From: Pseudomonas fluorescens
GTDB taxonomy: Bacteria > Pseudomonadota > Gammaproteobacteria > Pseudomonadales > Pseudomonadaceae
Length of the DNA: 64,000 nt
Direction: 5' to 3'
Assembly (NCBI RefSeq): GCF_001307155.1
Contig: NZ_CP012830.1
Coordinates: 6,012,501-6,076,500 of the forward strand
The notes below the pieces were generated by a model that worked only from the letters and a program-made list of their open reading frames with translations, was not told the DNA's origin and did no database searches. Of the stretch, positions 35,530 to 45,266 are shown piece after piece; within the stretch, counting starts at the first letter, position 1; each line of letters starts with the position of its first letter. The position numbers and the translations under genes are program-made.

Positions 35530-35943
35530 ATGCCCGAAGCGACAGGACTCATGGCCCACAACTGGGGCTTTGCCATTTTCCTTCTGGGTGTCGGCGGCCT
35601 GTGCGCCTTCATGCTCGGCGTCTCCAGCCTCCTCGGGTCAAAAGCCTGGGGCCGCAGCAAAAACGAACCGTTCGAGTCCGGCATGCTACCTACCGGTGGC
35701 GCCCGCTTGCGGCTCTCAGCCAAATTCTATCTGGTCGCGATGCTGTTCGTGATCTTCGATATCGAAGCCCTATTTCTCTTTGCCTGGTCTGTGTCCGTCC
35801 GCGAAAGCGGCTGGACCGGATTCGTCGAAGCTCTCGTTTTCATAGCAATTCTGTTGGCAGGTCTTGTCTACCTATTTCGAGTGGGCGCCCTTGATTGGGC
35901 TCCGGAAGCTCGTCGTAAGCGGCAGGCGAAGCTGAAACAATGA
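35530..35943 (+). CDS. nuoA: NADH-quinone oxidoreductase subunit A
   Basis: First gene of the complex I operon; membrane subunit near the quinone site. 137 residues with three predicted membrane helices (FLLGVGGLCAFMLGVSSLLG, LVAMLFVIFDIEALFLFAW, VEALVFIAILLAGLVYLF). The FDIEA motif and the loop with KNEPFESGMLP are conserved in NuoA. ATG 35530 follows AAGGA. The stop is 10 bases before nuoB. Confidence 0.96.
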   Translation: MPEATGLMAHNWGFAIFLLGVGGLCAFMLGVSSLLGSKAWGRSKNEPFESGMLPTGGARLRLSAKFYLVAMLFVIFDIEALFLFAWSVSVRESGWTGFVEALVFIAILLAGLVYLFRVGALDWAPEARRKRQAKLKQ

Positions 35944-35953
35944 GGCTTTGGCG

Positions 35954-36628
35954 ATGCAATACAATCTCACCAGGATCGACCCCGATGCTCCTAACGAGCA
36001 GTACCCGATTGGCGCACGGGAAACCGTCTCCGATCCGTTAGAAGATCAAGTCCACAAAAACATTTTCATGGGCAAGCTCGAAGACGTGCTTAACGGCACG
36101 ATCAACTGGGGGCGTAAGAACTCCCTGTGGCCGTATAACTTCGGCCTTTCGTGCTGCTACGTGGAAATGACCACCGCCTTCACGGCGCCCCACGACATCG
36201 CGCGCTTTGGCGCCGAGGTTATCCGGGCATCGCCGCGTCAAGCGGATTTCATGGTTATTGCCGGAACCTGCTTCATCAAGATGGCGCCGATCATTCAGCG
36301 TCTCTACGAGCAGATGCTCGAGCCGAAGTGGGTTATCTCCATGGGTTCGTGCGCCAACTCCGGTGGCATGTACGACATCTACTCCGTCGTTCAAGGGGTG
36401 GACAAGTTCCTGCCCGTGGACGTCTACGTGCCTGGCTGCCCGCCCCGCCCTGAAGCTTTTCTGCAAGGCTTGATGCTGTTGCAGGAGTCGATTGGCCAGG
36501 AGCGTCGCCCACTTTCCTGGGTCGTTGGCGATCAAGGCGTTTACCGCGCCGAGATGCCTTCGCAAAAGGAACAGCGCCGCGAACAGCGTATTCAGGTAAC
36601 CAACCTGCGCAGCCCCGACGAAGTCTGA
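35954..36628 (+). CDS. nuoB: NADH-quinone oxidoreductase subunit B
   Basis: Carries iron-sulfur cluster N2, the last electron donor to quinone. 224 residues. Cluster Cys residues appear in GLSCCYVEM, in GSCANSGG and in VPGCPPRPEA. ATG 35954 is preferred to a TTG two codons earlier. Followed after 73 bases by nuoCD. Confidence 0.97.
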   Translation: MQYNLTRIDPDAPNEQYPIGARETVSDPLEDQVHKNIFMGKLEDVLNGTINWGRKNSLWPYNFGLSCCYVEMTTAFTAPHDIARFGAEVIRASPRQADFMVIAGTCFIKMAPIIQRLYEQMLEPKWVISMGSCANSGGMYDIYSVVQGVDKFLPVDVYVPGCPPRPEAFLQGLMLLQESIGQERRPLSWVVGDQGVYRAEMPSQKEQRREQRIQVTNLRSPDEV

Positions 36629-36701
36629 TCCAGCTCTGTTCTTACAAAGAAACGAGAAACTGGCTTCATTCTTTACGTTGACCGAAAGCGATAAAAAAAC
36701 C

Positions 36702-38486
36702 ATGACTACAGGCAGTGCTCTGTACATCCCGCCTTACAAGGCAGACGACCAGGATGTGGTCGTCGAATTGAACAATCGTTTTGGCCCTGAGGCGTTCAGC
36801 GCCCAGGCCACCCGCACCGGCATGCCGGTGCTTTGGGTTGCCCGTGCCAAACTCGTCGAAGTCCTGACCTTCCTGCGCAACCTGCCCAAGCCGTACGTCA
36901 TGCTCTATGACCTGCACGGCGTGGACGAGCGTCTGCGCACCAAGCGCCAGGGTTTGCCGAACGGTGCCGACTTCACAGTGTTCTATCACTTGATGTCGAT
37001 CGAACGTAATAGTGACGTAATGATCAAGGTCGCCTTGTCCGAGAGCGACCTCAGCGTGCCGACCGTGACCGGTATCTGGCCGAACGCCAACTGGTACGAG
37101 CGTGAAGTGTGGGACATGTACGGCATCAACTTTGCCGGCCACCCGCACCTGACCCGCATCATGATGCCGCCGACCTGGGAAGGTCACCCGCTGCGCAAGG
37201 ACTTCCCGGCCCGTGCCACCGAGTTCGACCCGTTCAGCCTGACGCAGGCCAAGCATCAGCTTGAAGAAGAGGCTGCACGCTTCAAGCCTGAAGACTGGGG
37301 CATGAAACGTTCCGGCGCCAACGAGGACTACATGTTCCTCAACCTGGGCCCGAACCACCCTTCCGCTCACGGTGCATTCCGCATCATCCTGCAACTGGAC
37401 GGCGAAGAAATCGTCGACTGCGTGCCGGACGTCGGCTACCACCACCGTGGTGCCGAGAAGATGGCCGAGCGTCAGTCCTGGCACAGCTTCATCCCGTACA
37501 CCGACCGTATCGACTACCTCGGCGGCGTGATGAACAACCTGCCGTACGTGCTCTCGGTCGAGAAGCTGGCCGGCATCAAGGTCCCAGAGAAGGTCGACGT
37601 CATCCGCATCATGATGGCCGAGTTCTTCCGGATCACCAGCCACCTGCTGTTCCTGGGTACGTACATCCAGGACGTCGGCGCCATGACCCCGGTGTTCTTC
37701 ACCTTCACCGACCGCCAGAAGGCGTACACGGTGATTGAAGCCATCACCGGTTTCCGTCTGCACCCGGCCTGGTACCGCATCGGTGGCGTTGCCCACGACC
37801 TGCCGCGCGGCTGGCAAAAACTGGTCAAGGACTTCGTCGAGTGGATGCCAAAGCGCCTGGACGAATACCAGAAAGCCGCACTGGACAACAGCATCCTGCG
37901 TGGCCGGACCATCGGCGTCGCCGCCTACAACACCAAAGAAGCCCTGGAATGGGGCGTCACCGGTGCAGGCTTGCGTTCGACCGGTTGCAATTTCGACCTG
38001 CGCAAGGCTCGTCCGTACTCCGGCTACGAGAACTTCGAATTCGAAGTGCCGCTGGCGGCCAATGGCGATGCCTATGATCGTTGCATCGTGCGCGTGGAAG
38101 AAATGCGCCAGAGCATCAAGATCATCGACCAGTGCCTGCGCAACATGCCGGAAGGCCCGTACAAGGCGGATCACCCGCTGACCACGCCGCCGCCCAAAGA
38201 GCGCACGCTGCAGCACATCGAGACCTTGATCACGCACTTCCTGCAAGTTTCGTGGGGCCCGGTCATGCCGGCCAACGAATCCTTCCAGATGATCGAAGCG
38301 ACCAAGGGCATCAACAGTTATTACCTGACGAGCGATGGCGGCACCATGAGCTACCGCACCCGGATTCGCACCCCAAGCTTCCCGCATCTGCAGCAGATCC
38401 CTTCGGTGATCAAAGGCAGCATGGTCGCGGACTTGATCGCGTACCTGGGTAGTATCGACTTCGTTATGGCCGACGTGGACCGCTAA
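36702..38486 (+). CDS. nuoC: NADH-quinone oxidoreductase fused subunits C and D
   Basis: Peripheral-arm subunit binding quinone at the interface with NuoB. 594 residues, a natural C-D fusion as in E. coli (NuoCD). The C part (about 1-185) includes NANWYEREVWDMYGINFAGH; the D part (from about 205) has LNLGPNHPSAHGAFRIILQL, the conserved quinone-site GPNHPSAHG, and DVGYHHRGAEKMAE. ATG 36702 gives MTTGSALYIPPY; a TTG eight codons upstream is unlikely. NuoE starts 3 bases later. Confidence 0.97.
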   Translation: MTTGSALYIPPYKADDQDVVVELNNRFGPEAFSAQATRTGMPVLWVARAKLVEVLTFLRNLPKPYVMLYDLHGVDERLRTKRQGLPNGADFTVFYHLMSIERNSDVMIKVALSESDLSVPTVTGIWPNANWYEREVWDMYGINFAGHPHLTRIMMPPTWEGHPLRKDFPARATEFDPFSLTQAKHQLEEEAARFKPEDWGMKRSGANEDYMFLNLGPNHPSAHGAFRIILQLDGEEIVDCVPDVGYHHRGAEKMAERQSWHSFIPYTDRIDYLGGVMNNLPYVLSVEKLAGIKVPEKVDVIRIMMAEFFRITSHLLFLGTYIQDVGAMTPVFFTFTDRQKAYTVIEAITGFRLHPAWYRIGGVAHDLPRGWQKLVKDFVEWMPKRLDEYQKAALDNSILRGRTIGVAAYNTKEALEWGVTGAGLRSTGCNFDLRKARPYSGYENFEFEVPLAANGDAYDRCIVRVEEMRQSIKIIDQCLRNMPEGPYKADHPLTTPPPKERTLQHIETLITHFLQVSWGPVMPANESFQMIEATKGINSYYLTSDGGTMSYRTRIRTPSFPHLQQIPSVIKGSMVADLIAYLGSIDFVMADVDR

Positions 38487-38488
38487 GC

Positions 38489-38986
38489 ATGAACAGCACG
38501 CTTATCCAGACAGACCGTTTCGCCCTGAGCGAAACCGAGCGCTCGGCCATCGAGCACGAGCTGCATCACTACGAAGACCCGCGCGCGGCGTCGATCGAAG
38601 CCCTGAAGATCGTCCAGAAGGAACGTGGCTGGGTGCCTGACGGCGCGCTCTACGCCATCGGCGAAATCCTTGGCATCCCGGCCAGCGACGTTGAAGGCGT
38701 GGCGACGTTCTATAGCCAGATCTTCCGTCAGCCAGTCGGTCGTCACATCATTCGCGTCTGCGACAGCATGGTCTGCTACATCGGTGGCCACGAGTCGGTG
38801 GTCAGCGAAATCCAGAGCAAGCTGGGCATCGGCCTGGGTCAAACCACCGCCGACGGTCGTTTCACCCTGCTGCCGGTCTGCTGCCTCGGTAACTGCGACA
38901 AGGCGCCGGCGTTGATGATCGACGACGACACATTCGGTGATGTGCAGCCTGCTGGCGTTGCCAAATTGCTCGAGGGCTACGTATGA
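38489..38986 (+). CDS. nuoE: NADH-quinone oxidoreductase subunit E
   Basis: Holds the [2Fe-2S] cluster N1a beside FMN. 165 residues, thioredoxin-like fold. Cluster ligands are visible as Cys in IRVCDSMVCYIGG and in LPVCCLGNCDKAP. Its end overlaps the nuoF start by 4 bases, and it begins 3 bases past nuoCD. Confidence 0.97.
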   Translation: MNSTLIQTDRFALSETERSAIEHELHHYEDPRAASIEALKIVQKERGWVPDGALYAIGEILGIPASDVEGVATFYSQIFRQPVGRHIIRVCDSMVCYIGGHESVVSEIQSKLGIGLGQTTADGRFTLLPVCCLGNCDKAPALMIDDDTFGDVQPAGVAKLLEGYV

Positions 38987-40338
38987 CCCTGACTTCCTTC
39001 GGCCCTGCCAACCGCATCAAGCGCAGTGCAGAGACTCACCCGCTGACCTGGCGCCTGCGTGACGACGGCGAGGCTGTCTGGCTCGACGAGTACCAGGCCA
39101 AGAACGGCTACGCCGCAGCGCGTAAAGCCTTCGCCGACATGTCCCAGGACGATATCGTCCAGACCGTCAAGGACTCCGGCCTCAAGGGTCGCGGTGGCGC
39201 AGGCTTCCCCACTGGCGTGAAGTGGGGCCTGATGCCCAAAGACGAATCCATGAACATCCGCTACCTGCTGTGCAACGCGGATGAAATGGAACCCAACACC
39301 TGGAAAGACCGCATGCTGATGGAGCAACTGCCCCATCTGCTGATCGAAGGCATGCTGATCAGTGCTCGCGCACTGAAAACCTACCGTGGCTATATCTTCC
39401 TGCGTGGCGAATACACCACCGCCGCCAAGCACCTGAATCGTGCCGTGGAAGAAGCCAAGGCTGCAGGCCTGTTGGGCAAGAACATCCTGGGCAGCGGTTT
39501 CGATTTCGAACTGTTCGTCCACACCGGCGCCGGGCGTTACATCTGCGGTGAAGAAACCGCACTGATCAACTCCCTCGAAGGCCGCCGCGCCAATCCGCGC
39601 TCCAAGCCGCCCTTCCCTGCCGCCGTTGGCGTGTGGGGCAAGCCGACCTGCGTGAACAACGTCGAAACGCTGTGCAACGTGCCGGCGATCATCGGCGACG
39701 GCGTGGACTGGTACAAATCCCTCGCTCGCGAAGGCAGTGAAGACCATGGCACCAAGCTGATGGGCTTCTCCGGCAAAGTGAAGAACCCTGGCCTGTGGGA
39801 ACTGCCGTTCGGCGTCCCTGCGCGCGAGCTGTTCGAAGACTACGCCGGCGGTATGCGCGACGGTTACAAGCTCAAGTGCTGGCAGCCAGGCGGCGCCGGT
39901 ACCGGCTTCCTGTTGCCGGAACACCTGGACGCACAAATGTACGCCGGCGGCATCGCCAAAGTGGGCACCCGTATGGGTACCGGCCTGGCCATGGCGGTAG
40001 ACGACAGCGTCAACATGGTGTCCCTGCTGCGCAACATGGAAGAGTTCTTCGCCCGTGAGTCGTGCGGTTTCTGCACCCCGTGCCGTGACGGTTTGCCGTG
40101 GAGCGTCAAGCTCCTGCGCGCCATCGAGAACGGTGAAGGGCAAGCCGGCGACATCGAGACCCTGCTGGGTCTGGTCGGCTTCCTCGGCCCAGGCAAGACC
40201 TTCTGTGCTCACGCACCGGGTGCCGTGGAGCCATTGGGCAGCGCCATCAAGTATTTCCGTCCAGAGTTCGAAGCCGGCATCGCGCCCACCCGCGCCGCCG
40301 TCCCGCCTCTGGCAAGGCCGATCGTAGTCGGCGCTTAA
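38983..40338 (+). CDS. nuoF: NADH-quinone oxidoreductase subunit F
   Basis: NADH-oxidising subunit with FMN and [4Fe-4S] cluster N3. 451 residues. FMN/NADH glycine-rich loop GLKGRGGAGFPTGVKWGLMP (about 67-86); N3 ligands in ESCGFCTPCRDG with a fourth Cys in KTFCAHAPGA. It is coupled to nuoE. A 137-base gap with a hairpin separates it from nuoG, the widest gap in the operon. Confidence 0.97.
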   Translation: MTLTSFGPANRIKRSAETHPLTWRLRDDGEAVWLDEYQAKNGYAAARKAFADMSQDDIVQTVKDSGLKGRGGAGFPTGVKWGLMPKDESMNIRYLLCNADEMEPNTWKDRMLMEQLPHLLIEGMLISARALKTYRGYIFLRGEYTTAAKHLNRAVEEAKAAGLLGKNILGSGFDFELFVHTGAGRYICGEETALINSLEGRRANPRSKPPFPAAVGVWGKPTCVNNVETLCNVPAIIGDGVDWYKSLAREGSEDHGTKLMGFSGKVKNPGLWELPFGVPARELFEDYAGGMRDGYKLKCWQPGGAGTGFLLPEHLDAQMYAGGIAKVGTRMGTGLAMAVDDSVNMVSLLRNMEEFFARESCGFCTPCRDGLPWSVKLLRAIENGEGQAGDIETLLGLVGFLGPGKTFCAHAPGAVEPLGSAIKYFRPEFEAGIAPTRAAVPPLARPIVVGA

Positions 40339-40348
40339 CGCTTTAAAA

Positions 40349-40378
40349 AAGGCGAACGGTCCGTGCCGTTCGCCTTTC
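40349..40378. promoter_or_regulatory. Hairpin between nuoF and nuoG
   Basis: AAAGGCGAACGG (40349-40360), loop TCCGTG, CCGTTCGCCTTT (40367-40378), a perfect 12-bp stem 11 bases after nuoF. The plus strand has only TTT then CG, so it would be at most a weak terminator for nuo; it may stabilise or attenuate the transcript. Confidence 0.7.
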
Positions 40379-40475
40379 GTCCGATGACGCCTTTTCAGGC
40401 TGTTTGGATTTGGACGGATAACAAGATTCCATTAGCCACGCCCGCTGACACCGGGCCAACGAAGAACTTTGAACC

Positions 40476-43190
40476 ATGGCCACTATCCACGTAGACGGCA
40501 AAGAGCTCGAAGTCGATGGGGCAGACAACCTGTTACAGGCATGTCTGTCGCTAGGCCTCGATATCCCTTATTTCTGCTGGCACCCCGCCCTCGGCAGCGT
40601 TGGCGCTTGCCGCCAGTGCGCCGTCAAGCAGTACACCGACGAGAACGACAAGCGTGGTCGTATCGTCATGTCCTGCATGACGCCTGCGACCGACGGCAGC
40701 TGGATCTCCATCGATGACGAAGAAGCCAAAGTGTTTCGCGCAAGCGTCGTCGAATGGTTGATGACCAACCACCCGCACGACTGCCCCGTGTGCGAGGAAG
40801 GCGGTCACTGCCACCTGCAAGACATGACGGTAATGACCGGCCACAACGAGCGCCGTTACCGCTTCACCAAGCGTACCCACCAGAACCAGCAACTGGGCCC
40901 GTTCATTTCCCACGAAATGAACCGCTGCATCGCCTGCTATCGCTGCGTACGTTTCTATAAAGACTACGCCGGCGGTACTGACCTCGGTGTATTCGGTGCC
41001 CACGACAACGTGTACTTCGGTCGCGTTGAAGACGGCACCCTCGAAAGCGAGTTCTCCGGCAACCTCACCGAGGTCTGCCCGACCGGTGTGTTCACCGACA
41101 AGACTCACTCCGAGCGCTACAACCGTAAATGGGACATGCAGTTCTCGCCAAGCATCTGCCATGGCTGCTCCAGCGGTTGCAACATCAGCCCGGGTGAGCG
41201 TTACGGCGAACTGCGTCGCATCGAAAACCGCTTCAACGGTTCGGTGAACCAGTACTTCCTGTGCGACCGTGGCCGTTTCGGCTATGGCTACGTCAACCGC
41301 GAAGATCGCCCACGTCAGCCGCTGCTGGCCAACGGCGCGAAGCTGAGCCTCGACGAAGCGCTGGATAAAGCCGCTGACCTGCTGCGCGGTCGCAACATCG
41401 TCGGTATCGGTTCGCCGCGTGCCAGCCTTGAAAGCAACTATGCCCTGCGCGAACTGGTCGGTGCCGAGCACTTCTACTCGGGTATCGAAGCTTCCGAGCT
41501 TGAGCGTATTCGCCTGGTCATGCAGGTGCTGAAAGACAGCCCGCTGCCGATCCCGAACATGCGCGACGTCGAAGACCACGACGCAATTTTCATCCTCGGT
41601 GAAGACCTGACCCAAACCGCTGCGCGCATGGCCCTGGCCCTGCGTCAATCGGTCAAGGGCAAAGCCGAAGACATGGCCGACGCGATGCGTGTTCAGCCTT
41701 GGCTCGACGCTGCGGTGAAAAACATCGGCCAGCACGCGCTGAACCCGCTGTTTATCGCAAGCCTGGCTGAAACCAAGCTCGACGACGTGGCTGAAGAATG
41801 TGTTCACGCCGCTCCAGACGACCTGGCACGTATCGGTTTCGCCGTGGCTCACGCCCTCGACGCCAGCGCTCCAGCCGTTGAAGGCCTGGACAGCGAAGCT
41901 CTCGAACTGGCTCAACGCATCGCCAACGCCCTGCTCGCGGCCAAGCGCCCACTGATCATCGCCGGTACTTCGCTGGGCTCCAAAGCCCTGATCGAAGCGG
42001 CGGCGAACATCGCCAAAGCCCTGAAGCTGCGCGAGAAGAACGGTTCCATCAGCCTGATCGTGCCAGAGGCCAACAGCCTCGGCCTGGCCATGCTCGGCGG
42101 CGAATCGGTCGATGCAGCCCTGCAAGCGGTGATCGAGGGTAAAGCCGACGCCATCGTGGTGCTGGAAAACGATCTGTACACCCGCACCGACAAAGCCAAG
42201 GTCGATGCGGCCCTGACCGCCGCCAAAGTGGTGATCGTTGCCGACCATCAGAAAACCGCTACCAGCGATCGCGCGCACCTGGTTCTGCCAGCCGCCAGCT
42301 TCGCTGAAGGCGACGGTACGCTGGTCAGCCAGGAAGGCCGCGCCCAGCGCTTCTTCCAGGTCTTCGACCCGACTTACCTCGATGCGAGCATCCTGGTTCA
42401 CGAAGGCTGGCGCTGGCTGCATGCCCTGCGCGCAACCCTGCTGAACCAGCCGATCGACTGGACCCAACTGGACCACGTCACCGCGGCCTGCGCTTCTAGC
42501 ACTCCACAACTGGCCGGCATCGTCAACGCCGCACCGTCCGCTTCGTTCCGGATCAAAGGCCTGAAACTGGCCCGCGAACCGCTGCGTTACAGTGGCCGGA
42601 CCGCCATGCGCGCCGACATCAGCGTGCACGAGCCGCGTACATCCCAAGACAACGACACCGCGTTCTCGTTCTCCATGGAAGGTTACTCGGGCTCGGTCGA
42701 ACCGCGTCAGCAAGTGCCATTCGCCTGGTCGCCGGGCTGGAACTCGCCGCAAGCCTGGAACAAGTTCCAGGACGAAGTCGGTGGTCACCTGCGTGCCGGT
42801 GATCCGGGTGCTCGCCTGATCGAAAGCCAGGGTGATTCGCTGAACTGGTTCGCCAGTGTTCCGCGTGCATTCAACCCGGCCCAGGGCACCTGGCAGGTTG
42901 TGCCGTTCTATCACCTGTTCGGCAGCGAAGAGAACTCTTCGAAAGCCGCTCCGGTCCAGGAACGCATTCCGGCTGCTTATGTGTCGCTGGCCAAGTCCGA
43001 AGCCGATCGTCTGGGCGTCAATGACGGTGCCATGCTGAGCTTGAACGTTGCCGGCCAGACCCTGCGTCTGCCACTGCGCATCAACGAAGAACTGGGCGCT
43101 GGCCTGGTGGCGCTGCCTGCGGGTATCGCCGGCATTCCACCGGCAATCTTTGGCAAATCCGTTGACGGTCTGCAGGAGGCAGCGCAATGA
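40476..43190 (+). CDS. nuoG: NADH-quinone oxidoreductase subunit G
   Basis: Largest peripheral subunit, passing electrons through several Fe-S clusters. 904 residues. N-terminal ferredoxin-like [2Fe-2S] ligands in IPYFCWHPALGSVGACRQC, the His-Cys3 cluster region CPVCEEGGHCHLQD, the 4Fe-4S pattern CIACYRCVRFYKDYAGG and the N7-type region SICHGCSSGCNISPGERYG. The rest is a molybdopterin-oxidoreductase-like domain without cofactor. Stop overlaps nuoH by ATGA. Confidence 0.97.
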   Translation: MATIHVDGKELEVDGADNLLQACLSLGLDIPYFCWHPALGSVGACRQCAVKQYTDENDKRGRIVMSCMTPATDGSWISIDDEEAKVFRASVVEWLMTNHPHDCPVCEEGGHCHLQDMTVMTGHNERRYRFTKRTHQNQQLGPFISHEMNRCIACYRCVRFYKDYAGGTDLGVFGAHDNVYFGRVEDGTLESEFSGNLTEVCPTGVFTDKTHSERYNRKWDMQFSPSICHGCSSGCNISPGERYGELRRIENRFNGSVNQYFLCDRGRFGYGYVNREDRPRQPLLANGAKLSLDEALDKAADLLRGRNIVGIGSPRASLESNYALRELVGAEHFYSGIEASELERIRLVMQVLKDSPLPIPNMRDVEDHDAIFILGEDLTQTAARMALALRQSVKGKAEDMADAMRVQPWLDAAVKNIGQHALNPLFIASLAETKLDDVAEECVHAAPDDLARIGFAVAHALDASAPAVEGLDSEALELAQRIANALLAAKRPLIIAGTSLGSKALIEAAANIAKALKLREKNGSISLIVPEANSLGLAMLGGESVDAALQAVIEGKADAIVVLENDLYTRTDKAKVDAALTAAKVVIVADHQKTATSDRAHLVLPAASFAEGDGTLVSQEGRAQRFFQVFDPTYLDASILVHEGWRWLHALRATLLNQPIDWTQLDHVTAACASSTPQLAGIVNAAPSASFRIKGLKLAREPLRYSGRTAMRADISVHEPRTSQDNDTAFSFSMEGYSGSVEPRQQVPFAWSPGWNSPQAWNKFQDEVGGHLRAGDPGARLIESQGDSLNWFASVPRAFNPAQGTWQVVPFYHLFGSEENSSKAAPVQERIPAAYVSLAKSEADRLGVNDGAMLSLNVAGQTLRLPLRINEELGAGLVALPAGIAGIPPAIFGKSVDGLQEAAQ

Positions 43191-44194
43191 CCTTGTTCAC
43201 TCCTGAAGTGATCGACATCATCATCGCGGTGCTCAAGGCCATCGTGATCCTGCTCGCCGTTGTGGTCTGCGGCGCGCTGTTGAGCTGGGTCGAGCGTCGT
43301 TTGCTCGCCCTCTGGCAGGACCGTTACGGTCCGAACCGCGTCGGCCCGTTCGGCGCGTTCCAGATCGCCGCCGACATGATCAAGATGTTCTTCAAGGAAG
43401 ACTGGACGCCGCCGTTCGCCGACAAGGTGATTTTCACCCTGGCGCCGGTCGTGGCCATGAGCGCCTTGCTGATTGCCTTCGCGATCATCCCGATCACCCC
43501 GACCTGGGGTGTCGCGGACCTGAACATCGGCATCCTGTTCTTCTTCGCCATGGCCGGTCTGTCGGTCTACGCGGTGTTGTTCGCCGGCTGGTCGAGTAAC
43601 AACAAGTTCGCCCTGCTGGGCAGCTTGCGGGCCTCGGCACAAACCGTGTCGTACGAAGTGTTCATGGGCCTGTCGCTGATGGGCATCGTGATCCAGGTCG
43701 GCTCGTTCAACATGCGCGACATCGTTGATTACCAGGCCCAGCACCTGTGGTTCGTCATTCCGCAGATCTTCGGTTTCCTGACCTTCTTCATTGCCGGCGT
43801 CGCCGTGACTCACCGTCACCCGTTCGACCAGCCGGAAGCGGAGCAGGAACTGGCCGACGGTTACCACATTGAATACGCCGGCATGAAATGGGGCATGTTC
43901 TTCGTCGGCGAGTACATCGGCATCGTGTTGATTTCGGCGCTGCTGGTAACCTTGTTCTTCGGTGGCTGGCACGGTCCGTTCGGCATTCTGCCGCAGATCC
44001 CGTTCATCTGGTTCGCACTGAAAACCGCGTTCTTCATCATGTTCTTCATCCTGCTGCGCGCCTCGATTCCGCGCCCACGGTATGACCAAGTGATGGACTT
44101 CAGCTGGAAGTTCTGCCTGCCGCTGACCCTCGTCAACATGCTGGTGACCGCTGCGATCGTGTTGCTCAACACGCCCGCCATCGCGGCTCAGTGA
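43187..44194 (+). CDS. nuoH: NADH-quinone oxidoreductase subunit H
   Basis: Membrane subunit that forms the quinone chamber with NuoA and NuoB. 335 residues, about eight membrane helices. Conserved loops: VERRLLALWQDRYGPNRVGP (about 28-47) and HRHPFDQPEAEQELADGYH near residues 207-226, rich in the acidic residues linking quinone chemistry to proton pumping. Coupled to nuoG by a 4-base overlap. Confidence 0.97.
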   Translation: MTLFTPEVIDIIIAVLKAIVILLAVVVCGALLSWVERRLLALWQDRYGPNRVGPFGAFQIAADMIKMFFKEDWTPPFADKVIFTLAPVVAMSALLIAFAIIPITPTWGVADLNIGILFFFAMAGLSVYAVLFAGWSSNNKFALLGSLRASAQTVSYEVFMGLSLMGIVIQVGSFNMRDIVDYQAQHLWFVIPQIFGFLTFFIAGVAVTHRHPFDQPEAEQELADGYHIEYAGMKWGMFFVGEYIGIVLISALLVTLFFGGWHGPFGILPQIPFIWFALKTAFFIMFFILLRASIPRPRYDQVMDFSWKFCLPLTLVNMLVTAAIVLLNTPAIAAQ

Positions 44195-44206
44195 GGATAG
44201 AGAATC

Positions 44207-44752
44207 ATGAAGTATATTTTTGACATCGTGCATGGCTTCTTCACCCAGCTTCGCAGCCTGGTGATGATCTTCGGCCATGCCTTCCGCAAGCGCGACACGC
44301 TGCAATATCCGGAAGAGGCGGTGTACCTGCCGCCGCGCTTTCGTGGACGTATCGTCCTGACCCGCGACCCCGATGGTGAAGAGCGTTGCGTTGCCTGCAA
44401 CCTCTGCGCCGTGGCATGCCCGGTCGGTTGCATCTCGCTGCAGAAAGCCGAAACCGAAGACGGTCGCTGGTACCCGGAGTTTTTCCGTATCAACTTCTCG
44501 CGCTGCATTTTCTGTGGCCTCTGCGAGGAAGCCTGCCCGACCACCGCGATCCAGCTGACACCGGATTTCGAAATGGCCGAGTTCAAGCGTCAGGACCTGG
44601 TTTACGAGAAAGAAGATCTTTTGATCGCAGGACCCGGCAAAAACCCTGACTACAACTTCTATCGTGTTGCAGGTATGGCCATTGCTGGCAAGCCGAAAGG
44701 CTCCGCGCAGAATGAAGCCGAACCGATCAACGTGAAGAGCTTGCTGCCTTAA
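44207..44752 (+). CDS. nuoI: NADH-quinone oxidoreductase subunit I
   Basis: Holds [4Fe-4S] clusters N6a and N6b. 181 residues. Two ferredoxin motifs: CVACNLCAVACPVGC and CIFCGLCEEACPTTA. GAGGATAGAGA before ATG 44207 supplies the ribosome site. nuoJ follows after 9 bases. Confidence 0.97.
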   Translation: MKYIFDIVHGFFTQLRSLVMIFGHAFRKRDTLQYPEEAVYLPPRFRGRIVLTRDPDGEERCVACNLCAVACPVGCISLQKAETEDGRWYPEFFRINFSRCIFCGLCEEACPTTAIQLTPDFEMAEFKRQDLVYEKEDLLIAGPGKNPDYNFYRVAGMAIAGKPKGSAQNEAEPINVKSLLP

Positions 44753-44761
44753 GGAAGAAAG

Positions 44762-45262
44762 ATGGAATTCGCTTTCTATTTCGCGTCAGGAGTTGCCGTT
44801 GTGTCCACGCTTCGCGTGATCACCAACACCAATCCTGTACACGCCCTGCTCTACCTGATTATTTCGCTGCTCGCCGTGGCGATGACCTTTTTCAGCCTCG
44901 GTGCGCCATTTGCCGGTGTACTGGAAGTGATCGCCTACGCCGGCGCCATCATGGTGCTGTTCGTGTTCGTGGTGATGATGCTGAACCTCGGCCCCGCCTC
45001 GGTTCAGCAAGAGCGCGTCTGGCTCAAGCCCGGCATCTGGGCGGGTCCCGTTATACTGGCTGCGCTGCTGCTGGCTGAACTGCTGTATGTGCTGTTCAGC
45101 CATTCCAGCGGCAGCGGCGTCGGCCACACCACCGTAGACGCCAAGGCCGTGGGCATCAGCCTGTTCGGTCCTTATCTGCTGGTGGTCGAACTCGCCTCGA
45201 TGCTGCTGCTCGCTGCAGCCGTCACGGCGTTCCATTTGGGCCGCAACGAGGCGAAGGAGTAA
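44762..45262 (+). CDS. nuoJ: NADH-quinone oxidoreductase subunit J
   Basis: Membrane subunit of complex I. 166 residues with about five helices. Conserved helix VLEVIAYAGAIMVLFVFVVM (about 56-75), containing the Tyr-Ala-Gly kink found in NuoJ/ND6. AAGGAAGAAAG precedes the ATG; nuoK follows after 4 bases. Confidence 0.96.
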   Translation: MEFAFYFASGVAVVSTLRVITNTNPVHALLYLIISLLAVAMTFFSLGAPFAGVLEVIAYAGAIMVLFVFVVMMLNLGPASVQQERVWLKPGIWAGPVILAALLLAELLYVLFSHSSGSGVGHTTVDAKAVGISLFGPYLLVVELASMLLLAAAVTAFHLGRNEAKE

Positions 45263-45266
45263 CTTT

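Noticed and set aside
36678..36701. TTG start for nuoCD eight codons upstream
   Set aside because: The family begins near MTTGSALYIPPY; the extra codons (MTESDKKT) are not typical and the ATG is available.
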